Of a stretch of DNA of 64,000 nucleotides, positions 22,236 to 34,900 are shown piece after piece. The translations under genes and the position numbers were made by a program. This stretch comes from Macrostomum hystrix (Eukaryota > Platyhelminthes > Macrostomidae). Location: the NCBI GenBank assembly GCA_950097015.1, contig CATNEN010000003.1, forward strand, positions 9,529,501 to 9,593,500, in the 5' to 3' direction. Within the stretch, counting starts at the first letter, position 1. Each line of letters begins with the position of its first letter. Below the pieces are notes generated by a model. It saw only the letters and a program-made list of their open reading frames with translations, ran no database searches and had not been told where the DNA came from.

Positions 22236-22372
22236 AACACTGCGGTTTTTTAGATGTTATAAACAGTGCGGAAAAAACCGCTAACTTTACCGCAGGGTAA
22301 TGTGTTGACATTACTATGCGGTAAAGTTAGCGGTTTTTACCGCGCGGTAAAATGTCGCCAACGTATAACTTA

Positions 22373-24282
22373 TATTAAAATTACTTTTTGTTTATTGTGT
22401 TTTCTTATCAGGGTGGCAGGGCCTATTTAAAATAGGCCTATTATTAAAAACAGCTTCCTGGTCTAGAGGCGTCTGCAAAGAATAAGAAAAAATGAAGAAC
22501 CATGTTTAATAGAAATAAATCAGTGCATGTCAAATGGTCACAACGAAAATGCCAACCAATTTACTACAACACAATCAGTATTATTATTATTATTATCAAG
22601 TAGGGCCTATGCACTCAGAAAGGTGCTGATTTTTATTCCATTTTATTTCTAATAGCAACTGCGAGTAGGGCCTAGGAACTTAACAGCCAAATCTAAAAGG
22701 CATAAAATAAAAGCTAAAGTGAAAGCAGAAAACATGCAAAATAAAAAAATTGTAGCAAAGAAATGTTGTTAAATAGGCCTACTGTAATCATTTTTACACC
22801 TAAAATCACATTTTATGTCAGTTATATTGAGGTATTGTAATATTTTTTATATTGTGTATGTTGTGCCAAAATGATGCATAAATCTCATCAGGGCAGCTGT
22901 GAGCCTTCTTAAATTTTGAATAGACCTAGTTGCTTATGAATAGGCCTATGAGCAATGCTACTTTTTCCTGCCAGTTCTTTACTTTCTTGTACAATTTGGT
23001 AGGCCTGTATTCATTTTTCCTCTTCAATTAGGTTGCTAAAAGTTTGGCACCGAGGCTGATATTTCTTTTAAAAATGTCTCCCTACTTGAACTATATAAAC
23101 TCTAGCAACACTTTAAAAGAAAATAGACTTTATTTTCTACTTCTGAGCAACACTTTTTCAAATCTTATGATAGTAAGGAATTCTAGGTCTTACAGTCCAT
23201 CATGTTTCACATGATGAGTTTTGAATTCCCAGATGAAAGGTAGATTTAATGCTTGCAGTGAAATGCAAGTTGAGTAACATGTATGGCACGCAGCCGCAGC
23301 TATTTGAAACGTACCTGCAGGAATTTCTGTGGTGCAAGAAGTTCCCGCGTCCCCACTTCCGACACTTCCTGCACTATATCATGGAGCAGTACTCGCTGTA
23401 GCTTCTGCTGTAGCTTCTACCCAAAGGACATTATTCTGTTGTTTCTCAATGTTACCCGTTATCCTTGTTATGCCAGTTATTGTTTTTTGCACGAATTTGA
23501 GTTTAACAAACGAAACCATACTTATACCAGACTTGCTTAACCATATAATAATAGAAATAACTCAGTTTGCAGGTTTCTCTTCCTTTTGTGTCCAGAATAG
23601 GCCTAGGCCTAGTGTAAATTCAGCTTCAAAGTTCACACTGTGTCAATGTATGGATTCAGTTTTTGTTGTCAGGAGATAGTTTTGCATTACATTGCTATGG
23701 ATTTTGTGCCTGTGGCTGTAGCCAGTATAAGTCAAATTGAGATAATAGTCTTTTCAATTAGAGAGTGAAGCTCAGTACTGAGTTTTTCTTTTTTGTATGT
23801 ATTGTTTGTATTTTGTAAGGAAGAAGGAGCTGACCTAGTTCTGACCAGGAGCTGCTGCTGTCAGTGTTTTGGTTTACCTAGAGAATGGCGTTAGCATTTC
23901 AAAAATTTATTATTTCAATTAGACTTCTGTCCAGTGGTCTATATTTCTAAGATATAAAGGCTCCCCAGGCCTCTGAGTCATATTGCATAGTGCTTTCTAT
24001 CATGGCTATGCAAAGTTTTTTTATTTATTTTTAGTTTAACCAATTAAAACGCAGACCATGCATTATGGGATATCCATACGTGCTATTCAGTTCTTTAGCA
24101 TAAAAGTCCACTGTTCCTTTTGTGTTCAAATAGGTATTTCCAGGTATTTCCATTCATGGACAGACTCAGCTAAGCAACCCTGTAAAAACAATTGTGCTCT
24201 ATCCTTAGGGAGGTTTTTGCAGCTCATTAGCTTTTTTCTGTATGTATATTTCTAGGTTCTAGATTTGACAGAATTCTGAGAC
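22373..24282. other. Intergenic, no gene seen
   Basis: AT-rich single-copy DNA. The string TAGGCCTA or close forms (GGCCTAT, TAGGCC) occurs many times (for example 22432, 22600, 22670, 22774, 22943, 23597). Open frames near 23283-23679 have no recognisable features. Confidence 0.55.
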
Positions 24283-24770
24283 TTAGTCTAGGCCCTTTAG
24301 AATTTCTACTAAATCTTGACCAAATATTACTACGTCATTGTAGTGAAGCATATTGTTTATCTCCTCATTTTGTATAAAGGTGTCACTATGAAAGCAGTTA
24401 TTGAGAATTGAAGTGAGTAGATCTATGTACAAGGAAACTAATAATGGATAAAGAGGACAAGTCCTGTTGGACTCCATTTATGATGAGGTGGGCTTGAGTA
24501 GCTCTGTTCTCAAATATTTTTACTTGGAATTTGGCTTCTGAATACATGCTGGCAATCTTTTGTAATTTTGAGTTTTGAGTTTTGAGGTAGGTTCTGAGTT
24601 CTTTGAGTCTATTAAACAGAGTGGAGTGGTTTAAAATTTCAAAGGCACTTTTAAAATCAAACAAAACAAGATAAAGGTTCTCTTTAACTCTTGCAATATG
24701 ATCAGAGGTTTGGTAATCATCCTGTTCACTATCTGATTTTGGGACAAAAGCTTGAAATTTCAAATGTGTG
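24283..24770 (-). pseudogene. Old LINE reverse transcriptase copy
   Basis: The minus strand reads SDHIARVKENLYLVLFDFKSAFEI, SMYSEAKFQVK, INGVQQ, SLYIDLLTSILNN and YNDVVIFGQDL. These match in order the LINE at 12480-14003 (SDHIATL, LVLFDLKSAFDM, SMYSSAKFHLK, NGVKQG, SLYIDPLSTILNN, YCDDLVIFGEDL). The active-site box is YNDV, so one catalytic aspartate is lost, and there are frameshifts. It is the same family but older. Confidence 0.85.
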
Positions 24771-25970
24771 CCTCCAGGTTTTTTATTAAATAACTAAGCA
24801 TAATAAGTGTATTGAAAACTTTGCTTAGGTGATTTTCAATTTCTGCTGTCAGAGGTTGGGTTCTGTTTGCTCAACAGTTAGGGATTAAGAGTTCCTCAGC
24901 TTTTTAAGCCAAACCCAAAGCCTGAGAAGACTTCTTGATACCATATAGAATGTCTATCTTTTTAAGCCTTTTTAGTTTGTTTCTGTGTTTTCTAGCCAGC
25001 TCATATTTGTGCGCTAGTGACCTATCTGTTGGTCTTTGTCTTTTTTACTTGCTATGTACTTCAAGGACTTATTTAAAATTTTGAGTGTTTCATTTTGATT
25101 TACCCTGAATTTATTGGGCACAATGGCTTTCTTAGGTTTAATACTAACTATTTGTTTAGCTTTTTAAACTTTATTTGACAAAATAACTAAACTTATTTTT
25201 ATTAGGCTATTTTTTGGCTGTTTGGCCTATTTCTACTCTTTATAATTATTTAAATTAGGTCTAAAATCTTAATTGACCTAGCTACCTAGAGCAATTAGCC
25301 TTAGCAATTGGCCTGGCAAGTTTTTTTAAACCAGAAAATTTTGTTGCTAGCTAGCCTTTCAATATATATATTTTTAAATACAATTTATTATTTTTTTAAA
25401 TAATTTTTAATTTTAAGAGTATATTTTATCTGCCTACTAAATATTTATTTCATATTTTATCATTATATAATTTCTTTATTATGCTTTGCTTATGATAGAC
25501 TGTGTCTCTTGGCCTACCAGATATGAGTTAAAATTAAAATAAGCCTAAAAACTACCAAAAAATTAATTCATTCTTGTCAAATAGAAAAAATCCTAACATA
25601 ATGGTCACTGCAACTAATGTAAACTAGTTAAAATTATTATATAAATTATTAATATTAAATTTCACATATAAGTAAAATTTAGAATAAATAAACAAAATTT
25701 AAAACATTACACACTTTATATGTAATTGTTTCAAAAGTGCTAAGTTATAAATAGGCCCCTCGCCCTGGTTTTGCACCTGTGTAACTAGAGCCAAATGTGT
25801 ATCAATAAAAGGCACCTTATTGTTTAATACTTAAATATTTTATTACATGAGTACACATGGATTTTTTTGTGAAGTATCATTAATCTACGATTATTGAGAC
25901 AGAAGATATTGACTTGAGCAATCTCAATTGCACATTTGCACTAATAATTCTTTTTGCTTTATTTTTATTA
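24771..25970. other. Region upstream of ELMO, no gene seen
   Basis: Mostly very AT-rich. 24771-25130 may be more of the decayed LINE (Leu/Lys-rich minus-strand pieces), but the evidence is weak. The ELMO promoter must lie here or in an unseen 5' exon; I could not place it. Confidence 0.45.
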
Positions 25971-25989
25971 GAAGAAGTTAACCTACATT

Positions 25990-28900
25990 TGATGAAACCT
26001 TGCAGCCATTGGAAGTATTGCATCACCTCATCGGCTTCTCAAATGTCGTTCTCAAATGTAAACCAAGCTGCAGGAACTGGTCAATTGCCAACTCAGGCAC
26101 AAACTACAGTCAGTGCTGCAGCTAATAGCATCCCAGTGCTGTGTCCCAGCTCGCATGGCAGACCAGAGGCTGACATTATTGTGAAAATTGTTCGCGAATT
26201 CCGTCGCCGTTCAGTTGAAGAGATTGAACGAGAGGTTCTGTTTGTCCAGATGGGCTTGTCAGATTCTGAGGCCAGGCAGTACGAAGTGCACTGCGTGCCC
26301 AAAAGATTGTCGCCAACATTGGTGAATTTCGATTTATTGAATGCGCCAGAGTCGAGAAAGTTTACCGACATGATTCAGGTGAATAGACATTTTTGTGAAT
26401 CTTTTGTGTCCTTCAGGCTCTCTACTGTGAATCTTTCAGGCTCTCTACTGTGAACCCTTCAGGCTCTTTACTGTGAATCTTTTGAATCCTTCAGGCTCTC
26501 TACTGTGAATCTTTTGAATCTTTCAGGCTCTCTACTATGAATCTTTTGAATCCTTCAGGCTCACTACTGTGAATCTTTTGAATCCTTCAGGTTCTCTACT
26601 ATGAATCTTTCAGGCTCTCTACTGTGAATCTTTCAGGCTCCCTACTGTAAATATTTTGAATCTTTCAGGCTCTCTACTGTGAATCTTTTGAATCCTTCAG
26701 GCTCTCTACTGTGAATCCTTCAGGCTTTCTACTGTGAATCTTTTGAATCCTTCAGGCTTTCTACTGTGAATCTTTTGAATCCTTCAGGCTCTCTACTATG
26801 AATCTTTTGAACCCTTCAGGCTCTCTACTATGAATCTTTTAAATCTTTCAGGCTCTCTACTATGAATCTTTTAAATCCTTCAGGCTCTCTACTGTAAATC
26901 TTTTGAATCCTTCAGGTTCTCTACTATGAATCCTTAAGGCTTTCTACTGTGAATCTTTTAGGCTCTCTACTATGAATCTTTCAGGCTTTCTACTGTGAAT
27001 CTTTTGAATTCTTCAGGCTCTCTACTGTGAATCTTTTGAATCCTTCAGGTTCTCTACTATGAATCCTTAAGGCTTTTTACTGTGAATCTTTTAGGCTCTC
27101 TACTATGAATCCTTAAGGCTTTCTACTGTGAATCTTTTAGGCTCTCTACTATGAATCTTTCAGGCTTTCTACTGTGAATCTTTTGAATTCTTCAGGCTCT
27201 CTACTGTGAATCTTTTGAATCCTTCAGGCTCTCTACTGTGAATCTTTCAGGCTCCCTACTGTGAATCTTTTGAATCTTTCAGGCTCTCTACTGTGAATTT
27301 TTTGAATCCTTCAGGCTCTCTACTGTGAATCTTTCAGGCTCCCTACTGTGAATCTTTTGAATCTTTCAGGCTCTCTACTGTGAATTTTTTGAATCCTTCA
27401 GGCTCTCTACTGTGAATCTTTCAGGCTCCCTACTGTGAATCTTTTGAATCTTTCAGGCTCCCTACTGTGAATCTTTTGAATCTTTCAGGCTCTCTGCTGT
27501 GAATTTTTTGAATCCTTCAGGCTCTCTACTGTGAATCCTTCAGGCTCCCTACTGTGAATCTTTTGAATCCTTCAGGTTCTCTACTATATGAATCATTCAG
27601 GTTCTCTACTATCTATGAAACATTCAGGTTCTCTGCCTAAGCCTTAAATCAAACTTTCTACTTCAACTCGAAACTCTCCAAACAGGCGTGTGTCACAGTC
27701 CCGCTGACGCCGCAGACATTGCCATGCATCGGCTCGCAGCCAGGCGAAGAATCTATCCTAGATTTTCCCTTCCTAATGGTGGTGCCCAGGCGGACACTGT
27801 TCGCCCAGAATGCGGCCAGAGCTTTGCACAGTGCCGCCAAGGAGCTAAATAATGCAGATGTTGTATTCGCGCTTAATCAACTGTTGGAGACACGGCGCAC
27901 TTTCTTTAACCCCGCAAGCAGGCAGAAGGTCTGTCGGCCAATTCTTTATGATGGACAGGTGGCGGAAGAGTTAATAAGGTCAGAATTTTTATCCTATATG
28001 ATAATTTGATTATTTAAAACGTCTTTCTATGGTCATTTTTATTTCCTATAGATTCTTTAGTTCCGCTTCCCATAGTTCCTTCAGTTCCGCTTCCCATAGT
28101 TCCTTCACTTCCGTCTACCATGAATCCTTCAGTTCCGCTTCCGATAGTTCCTTCAGTTCCGTTTCACATGGATCCTTCAGTTCCGATTCCCATAGTTCCT
28201 TCAGTTCCGTTTCCAATGGATCCTTCAGTTCCGCTTCCCATGGATCCTTCAGTTCCGCTTCCCATAGTTCCTTCAGTTCCGTTTCCAATGGATCCTTCAG
28301 TTCCGTTTCCAATGGATCCTTCAGTTCCGCTTCCCATGGATCCTTCAGTTCCGCTTCCCATGGATCCTTCAGTTCCGTTTCCAATGGATCCTTCAGTTCC
28401 GCTTCCCATGGATCCTTCAGTTCCGCTTCCCATGGATCCTTCAGTTCCGTTTCCAATGGATCCTTCAGTTTCGTTTCCCATAGTTCCTTCAGTTCCGTTT
28501 CCAATGGATCCTTCAGTTCCGCTTCCCATGGATCCTTCAGTTCCGCTTCCCATGGATCCTTCAGTTCCGTTTCCAATGGATCCTTCAGTTTCGTTTCCCA
28601 TAGTTCCTTCAGTTCCGTTTCCAATGGATCCTTCAGTTCCGCGTCCCATGGATCCTTCAGTTCCGCGTCCCATGGATATTACAGTTCCGTGTTCTCAATC
28701 ACTTACATTTCAGAGAGGGCGTTCTAAACTTTGTACTAACCAGCTTAGCCGATCGTCGCTTGGACACTGAGACTAAAATGCAGCAGCTGCTGGTTCAGGT
28801 GCTGGCCTGCATGCTGCGCTACGCTTTGGGTGATTCAGCCTCTAACGACAGCGTTGGTAACGGCGTTGCGGATGATACTGGTTGGTTGCTACCGCCTACT

Positions 28901-31900
28901 TATCTTCCGCTTCCCTTGTGTTGTTTTCCGCACTCAATTCCACCCCCTTAGGTTTTCCGCCCTCATTTCTGCCGCCTACTTATCTTCCGCTTCCCTTGTG
29001 TTGTTTTCCGCACTCAATTCCACCCCCTTAGGTTTTCCGCCCTCATTTCTGCCGCCTACTTATCTTCCGCTTCCCTTGTGTTGTTTTCCGCACTCAATTC
29101 CACCCCCTTAGGTTTTCCGCCCTCATTTCTGCCGCCTACTTATCTTCCGCTTCCCTTGTGTTGTTTTCCGCATTCAATTCCACCCCCTTAGGTTTTCCGC
29201 CCTCATTTCTGCCGCCTACTTATCTTCCGCTCCCCTTGTGTTGTTTTCCGCCCTCAGTTCCGCCCCCTTAGGTTTTCCGCCCTCATTTCTGCCGCCTACT
29301 TATCTTCCGCTTCCCTTGTGTTGTTTTCCGCACTCAATTCCACCCCCTTAGGTTTTCCGCCCTCATTTCTGCCGCCTACTTATCTTCCGCTTCCCTTGTG
29401 TTGTTTTCCGCACTCAATTCCACCCCCTTAGGTTTTCCGCCCTCATTTCTGCCGCCTACTTATCTTCCGCTTCCCTTGTGTTGTTTTCCGCACTCAATTC
29501 CACCCCCTTAAGTTTTCCGCCCTCATTTCTGCCGCCTACTTATCTTCCGCTTCCCTTGTGTTGTTTTCCGCACTCAATTCCACCCCCTTAGGTTTTCCGC
29601 CCTCATTTCTGCCGCCTACTTATCTTCCGCTTCCCTTGTGTTGTTTTCCGCATTCAATTCCACCCCCTTAGGTTTTCCGCCCTCATTTCTGCCGCCTACT
29701 TATCTTCCGCTCCCCTTGTGTTGTTTTCCGCCCTCAGTTCCGCCCCCTTAGGTTTTCCGCCCTCATTTCTGCCGCCTACTTATCTTCCGCTCCCTTTGTG
29801 TTGTTTTCCGCCCTCAATTCCGCCCCCTTAGGTTTTCCGCCCTCATTTCTGCCGCCTACTTATCTTCCGCTCCCCTTGTGTTGTTTTCCGCCCTCAGTTC
29901 CGCCCCCTTAGGTTTTCCGCCCTCATTTCTGCCGCCTACTTATCTTCCGCTCCCTTTGTGTTGTTTTCCGCCCTCAATTACGCCCCCTTAGGTTTTCCGC
30001 CCTCATTTCTGCCGCCTACTTATCTTCCGCTCCCTTTGTGTTGTTTTCCGCCCTCAATTCCGCCCCCTTAGGTTTTCCGCCCTCATTTCTGCCGCCTACT
30101 TATCTTCCGCTCCCCTTGTGTTGTTTTCCGCCCTCAATTCCGCCCCTTTAGGTTTTCCGCCCTCATTTCTGCCGCCTACTTATCTTCCGCTCCCTTTGTG
30201 TTGTTTTCCGCCCTCAATTTCGCCCCCTTGATTTTCCACCCTGATTTCTGCCGTCTACTTATCTTCCGCTATCTTTGTGTTGTTTTCCGCCCTCAGTTCC
30301 GCCCCCTTAGGTTTTCCGCCCTCATTTCTGCCGCCTACTTATAATTTGCCCCCTTTGTGTTTTCCGCCCTCAGTTCCGCCCCCTTGGGTTTTCCGCCCTC
30401 ATTTCTGCCGCCTACTTATAATTTGCCCCCTTTGTGTTTTCCGCCCTCAATTCCACCCCCTTAGGTTTTCCGCCCTCATTTCTGCCGCCTACTTATCTTC
30501 CGCTCCCTTTGTGTTGTTTTCCGCCCTCAATTTCGCCCCCTTAGATTTTCCACCCTGATTTCTGCCGCCTACTTATCTTCCGCTATCTTTGTGTTGTTTT
30601 CCGCCCTCAGTTCCGCCCCCTTAGGTTTTCCGCCCTCATTTCTGCCGCCTACTTATAATTTGCCCCCTTTGTGTTTTCCGCCCTCAGTTCCGCCCCCTTG
30701 GGTTTTCCGCCCTCATTTCTGCCGCCTACTTATAATTTGCCCCCTTTGTGTTTTCCGCCCTCAATTCCGCCCCCTTAGGTTTTCCGCCCTCATTTCTGCC
30801 GCCTACTTATCTTCCGCTCCCCTTGTGTTGTTTTCCGCACTCAATTCCACCCCCTTAGGTTTTCCGCCCTCATTTCTGCCGCCTTCTTATCTTCCGCTCC
30901 CCTTGTGTTGTTTTCCGCCCTCAGTTCCGCCCCCTTAGGTTTTCCGCCTTCATTTCTGCCGCCTACTTATCTTCCGCTCCCTTTGTGTTGTTTTCCGCCC
31001 TCAATTCCGCCCCCTTAGGTTTTCCGCCCTCATTTCTGCCGCCTACTTATCTTCCGCTCCCTTTGTGTTGTTTTCCGCCCTCAATTCCGCCCCCTTAGGT
31101 TTTCCGCCCTCATTTCTGCCGCCTACTTATCTTCCGCTCCCTTTGTGTTGTTTTCCGCCCTCAATTCCGCCCCCTTAGGTTTTCCGCCCTCATTTCTGCC
31201 GCCTACTTATCTTCCGCTCCCCTTGTGTTGTTTTCCGCCCTCAATTCCGCCCCTTTAGGTTTTCCGCCCTCATTTCTGCCGCCTACTTATCTTCCGCTCC
31301 CCTTGTGTTGTTTTCCGCCCTCAATTCCGCCCCTTTAGGTTTTCCGCCCTCATTTCTGCCGCCTACTTATCTTCCGCTCCCTTAGTGTTGTTTTCCGCCC
31401 TCAATTTCGCCCCCTTAGGTTTTCCGCCCTTATTTCTGCCGCCTACTTATCTTCCGCTATCTTTGTGTTGTTTTCCGCCCTCAGTTCCGCCCCCTTGGGT
31501 TTTCCGCCCTCATTTCTGCCGCCTACTTATCTTCCGCTCCCTTTGTCTTGTTTTCCGCCCTCAATTTCGCCCCCTTAGATTTTCCACCCTGATTTCTGCC
31601 GCCTACTTATCTTCCGCTATCTTTGTGTTGTTTTCCGCCCTCAGTTCCGCCCCCTTAGGTTTTCCGCCCTTATTTCTGCCGCCTACTTATAATTTGCCCC
31701 CTTTGTGTTTTCCGCCCTCAGTTCCGCCCCCTTGGGTTTTCCGCCCTCATTTCTGCCGCCTACTTATAATTTGCCCCCTTTGTGTTTTCCGCCCTCAATT
31801 CCGCCCCTTAAGTTTTCCGCCCTCATTTCTGCCGCCTACTTATCTTCCGCTTCCCTTGTGTTGTTTTCCGCACTCAATTCCACCCCCTTAGGTTTTCCGC

Positions 31901-34900
31901 CCTCATTTCTGCCGCCTACTTATCTTCCGCTCCCCTTGTGTTGTTTTCCGCACTCAATTCCACCCCCTTAGGTTTTCCGCCCTCATTTCTGCCGCCTTCT
32001 TATCTTCCGCTCCCCTTGTGTTGTTTTCCGCCCTCAGTTCCGCCCCCTTAGGTTTTCCGCCCTCATTTCTGCCGCCTACTTATCTTCCGCTCCCCTTGTG
32101 TTGTTTTCCGCCCTCAATTCCGCCCCTTTAGGTTTTCCGCCCTCATTTCTGCCGCCTACTTATCTTCCGCTCCCCTTGTGTTGTTTTCCGCCCTCAATTC
32201 CGCCCCTTTAGGTTTTCCGCCCTCATTTCTGCCGCCTACTTATCTTCCGCTCCCTTAGTGTTGTTTTCCGCCCTCAATTTCGCCCCCTTAGTTTTTCCGC
32301 CCTCATTTCTGCCGCCTACTTATCTTCCGCTATCTTTGTGTTGTTTTCCGCACTCAGTTCCGCCCCCTTGGGTTTTCCGCCCTCATTTCTGCCGCCTACT
32401 TATAATTTGCCCCCTTTGTGTTTTCCGCCCTCAGTTCCGCCCCCTTGGGTTTTCCGCCCTCATTTCTGCCGCCTACTTATAATTTGCCCCCTTTGTGTTT
32501 TCCGCCCTCAGTTCCGCCCCCTTGGGTTTTCCGCCCTCATTTCTGCCGCCTACTTATAATTTGCCCCCTTTGTGTTTTCCGCCCTCGATTCCGCCCCCTT
32601 GGGTTCTCCGCTCTCATTTCTGCCGCCTACTTATCTTCCGCTATCTTTGTGTTGTTTTCCGCCCTCAGTTCCGCCCCCTTAGGTTTTCCGCCCTCATTTC
32701 TGCCGCCTACTTATAATTTGCCCCCTTTGTGTTTTCCGCCCTCAGTTCCGCCCCCTTGGGTTTTCCGCCCTCATTTCTGCCGCCTACTTATAATTTGCCC
32801 CCTTTGTGTTTTCCGCCCTCAATTCCGCCCCCTTAGGTTTTCCGCCCTCATTTCTGCCGCCTACTTATCTTCCGCTCCCCTTGTGTTGTTTTCCGCACTC
32901 AATTCCACCCCCTTAGGTTTTCCGCCCTCATTTCTGCCGCCTTCTTATCTTCCGCTCCCCTTGTGTTGTTTTCCGCCCTCAGTTCCGCCCCCTTAGGTTT
33001 TCCGCCTTCATTTCTGCCGCCTACTTATCTTCCGCTCCCTTTGTGTTGTTTTCCGCCCTCAATTCCGCCCCCTTAGGTTTTCCGCCCTCATTTCTGCCGC
33101 CTACTTATCTTCCGCTCCCTTTGTGTTGTTTTCCGCCCTCAATTCCGCCCCCTTAGGTTTTCCGCCCTCATTTCTGCCGCCTACTTATCTTCCGCTCCCT
33201 TTGTGTTGTTTTCCGCCCTCAATTCCGCCCCCTTAGGTTTTCCGCCCTCATTTCTGCCGCCTACTTATCTTCCGCTCCCCTTGTGTTGTTTTCCGCCCTC
33301 AATTCCGCCCCTTTAGGTTTTCCGCCCTCATTTCTGCCGCCTACTTATCTTCCGCTCCCCTTGTGTTGTTTTCCGCCCTCAATTCCGCCCCTTTAGGTTT
33401 TCCGCCCTCATTTCTGCCGCCTACTTATCTTCCGCTCCCTTAGTGTTGTTTTCCGCCCTCAATTTCGCCCCCTTAGGTTTTCCGCCCTTATTTCTGCCGC
33501 CTACTTATCTTCCGCTATCTTTGTGTTGTTTTCCGCCCTCAGTTCCGCCCCCTTGGGTTTTCCGCCCTCATTTCTGCCGCCTACTTATCTTCCGCTCCCT
33601 TTGTCTTGTTTTCCGCCCTCAATTTCGCCCCCTTAGATTTTCCACCCTGATTTCTGCCGCCTACTTATCTTCCGCTATCTTTGTGTTGTTTTCCGCCCTC
33701 AGTTCCGCCCCCTTAGGTTTTCCGCCCTTATTTCTGCCGCCTACTTATAATTTGCCCCCTTTGTGTTTTCCGCCCTCAGTTCCGCCCCCTTGGGTTTTCC
33801 GCCCTCATTTCTGCCGCCTACTTATAATTTGCCCCCTTTGTGTTTTCCGCCCTCAATTCCGCCCCTTAAGTTTTCCGCCCTCATTTCTGCCGCCTACTTA
33901 TCTTCCGCTTCCCTTGTGTTGTTTTCCGCACTCAATTCCACCCCCTTAGGTTTTCCGCCCTCATTTCTGCCGCCTACTTATCTTCCGCTCCCCTTGTGTT
34001 GTTTTCCGCACTCAATTCCACCCCCTTAGGTTTTCCGCCCTCATTTCTGCCGCCTTCTTATCTTCCGCTCCCCTTGTGTTGTTTTCCGCCCTCAGTTCCG
34101 CCCCCTTAGGTTTTCCGCCCTCATTTCTGCCGCCTACTTATCTTCCGCTCCCCTTGTGTTGTTTTCCGCCCTCAATTCCGCCCCTTTAGGTTTTCCGCCC
34201 TCATTTCTGCCGCCTACTTATCTTCCGCTCCCCTTGTGTTGTTTTCCGCCCTCAATTCCGCCCCTTTAGGTTTTCCGCCCTCATTTCTGCCGCCTACTTA
34301 TCTTCCGCTCCCTTAGTGTTGTTTTCCGCCCTCAATTTCGCCCCCTTAGTTTTTCCGCCCTCATTTCTGCCGCCTACTTATCTTCCGCTATCTTTGTGTT
34401 GTTTTCCGCACTCAGTTCCGCCCCCTTGGGTTTTCCGCCCTCATTTCTGCCGCCTACTTATAATTTGCCCCCTTTGTGTTTTCCGCCCTCAGTTCCGCCC
34501 CCTTGGGTTTTCCGCCCTCATTTCTGCCGCCTACTTATAATTTGCCCCCTTTGTGTTTTCCGCCCTCAGTTCCGCCCCCTTGGGTTTTCCGCCCTCATTT
34601 CTGCCGCCTACTTATAATTTGCCCCCTTTGTGTTTTCCGCCCTCGATTCCGCCCCCTTGGGTTCTCCGCTCTCATTTCTGCCGCCTGCTTATCATCCGCC
34701 CCCTCTCTGCTTTCCGCCCTCAATTCCGCATGCATTATACGCTTCACGTGGCCTCAAATTCTCAACCGCTCAGGTGCCACCGAGTCCGATGACGTGTCCA
34801 TTGTTGGAGGCGGCTCTGCCGCTCAGCAGGCTGTGGCTGCAGTAGGCGCCAAGCGCGGCCTATTCTCCTGGTATCTCATACGCGAGCAGTGCATTCGAAC

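Larger units (their letters stand above)
18152..22364. mobile_element. Foldback-type DNA element, 4213 bp, 8-bp target duplication
   Basis: The ends ACGTTGGCGACATTTTACCG and its reverse complement lie at 18152 and 22364. The direct repeat ATAACTTA is on both sides (18144-18151, 22365-22372). The terminal inverted repeats match for about 345 bases (18152-18495 and 22021-22364) with very few differences. Just inside each end is a strong hairpin, AACCGCTAACTTTACCGCA paired with its complement about 30 bases later. Further in, the repeats become arrays of a 61-62 bp unit. The interior has no convincing transposase; only a LINE fragment (19411-19655) and short frames are seen, so it is probably non-autonomous. 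An 8-bp target site is usual for hAT and P superfamilies, but the end sequence does not let me assign one. Confidence 0.9.

Noticed and set aside
28029-28770. Four overlapping repeat proteins on both strands
   Set aside because: The 24-bp unit keeps all frames open; the region lies in ELMO intron 2 between two in-frame exons.
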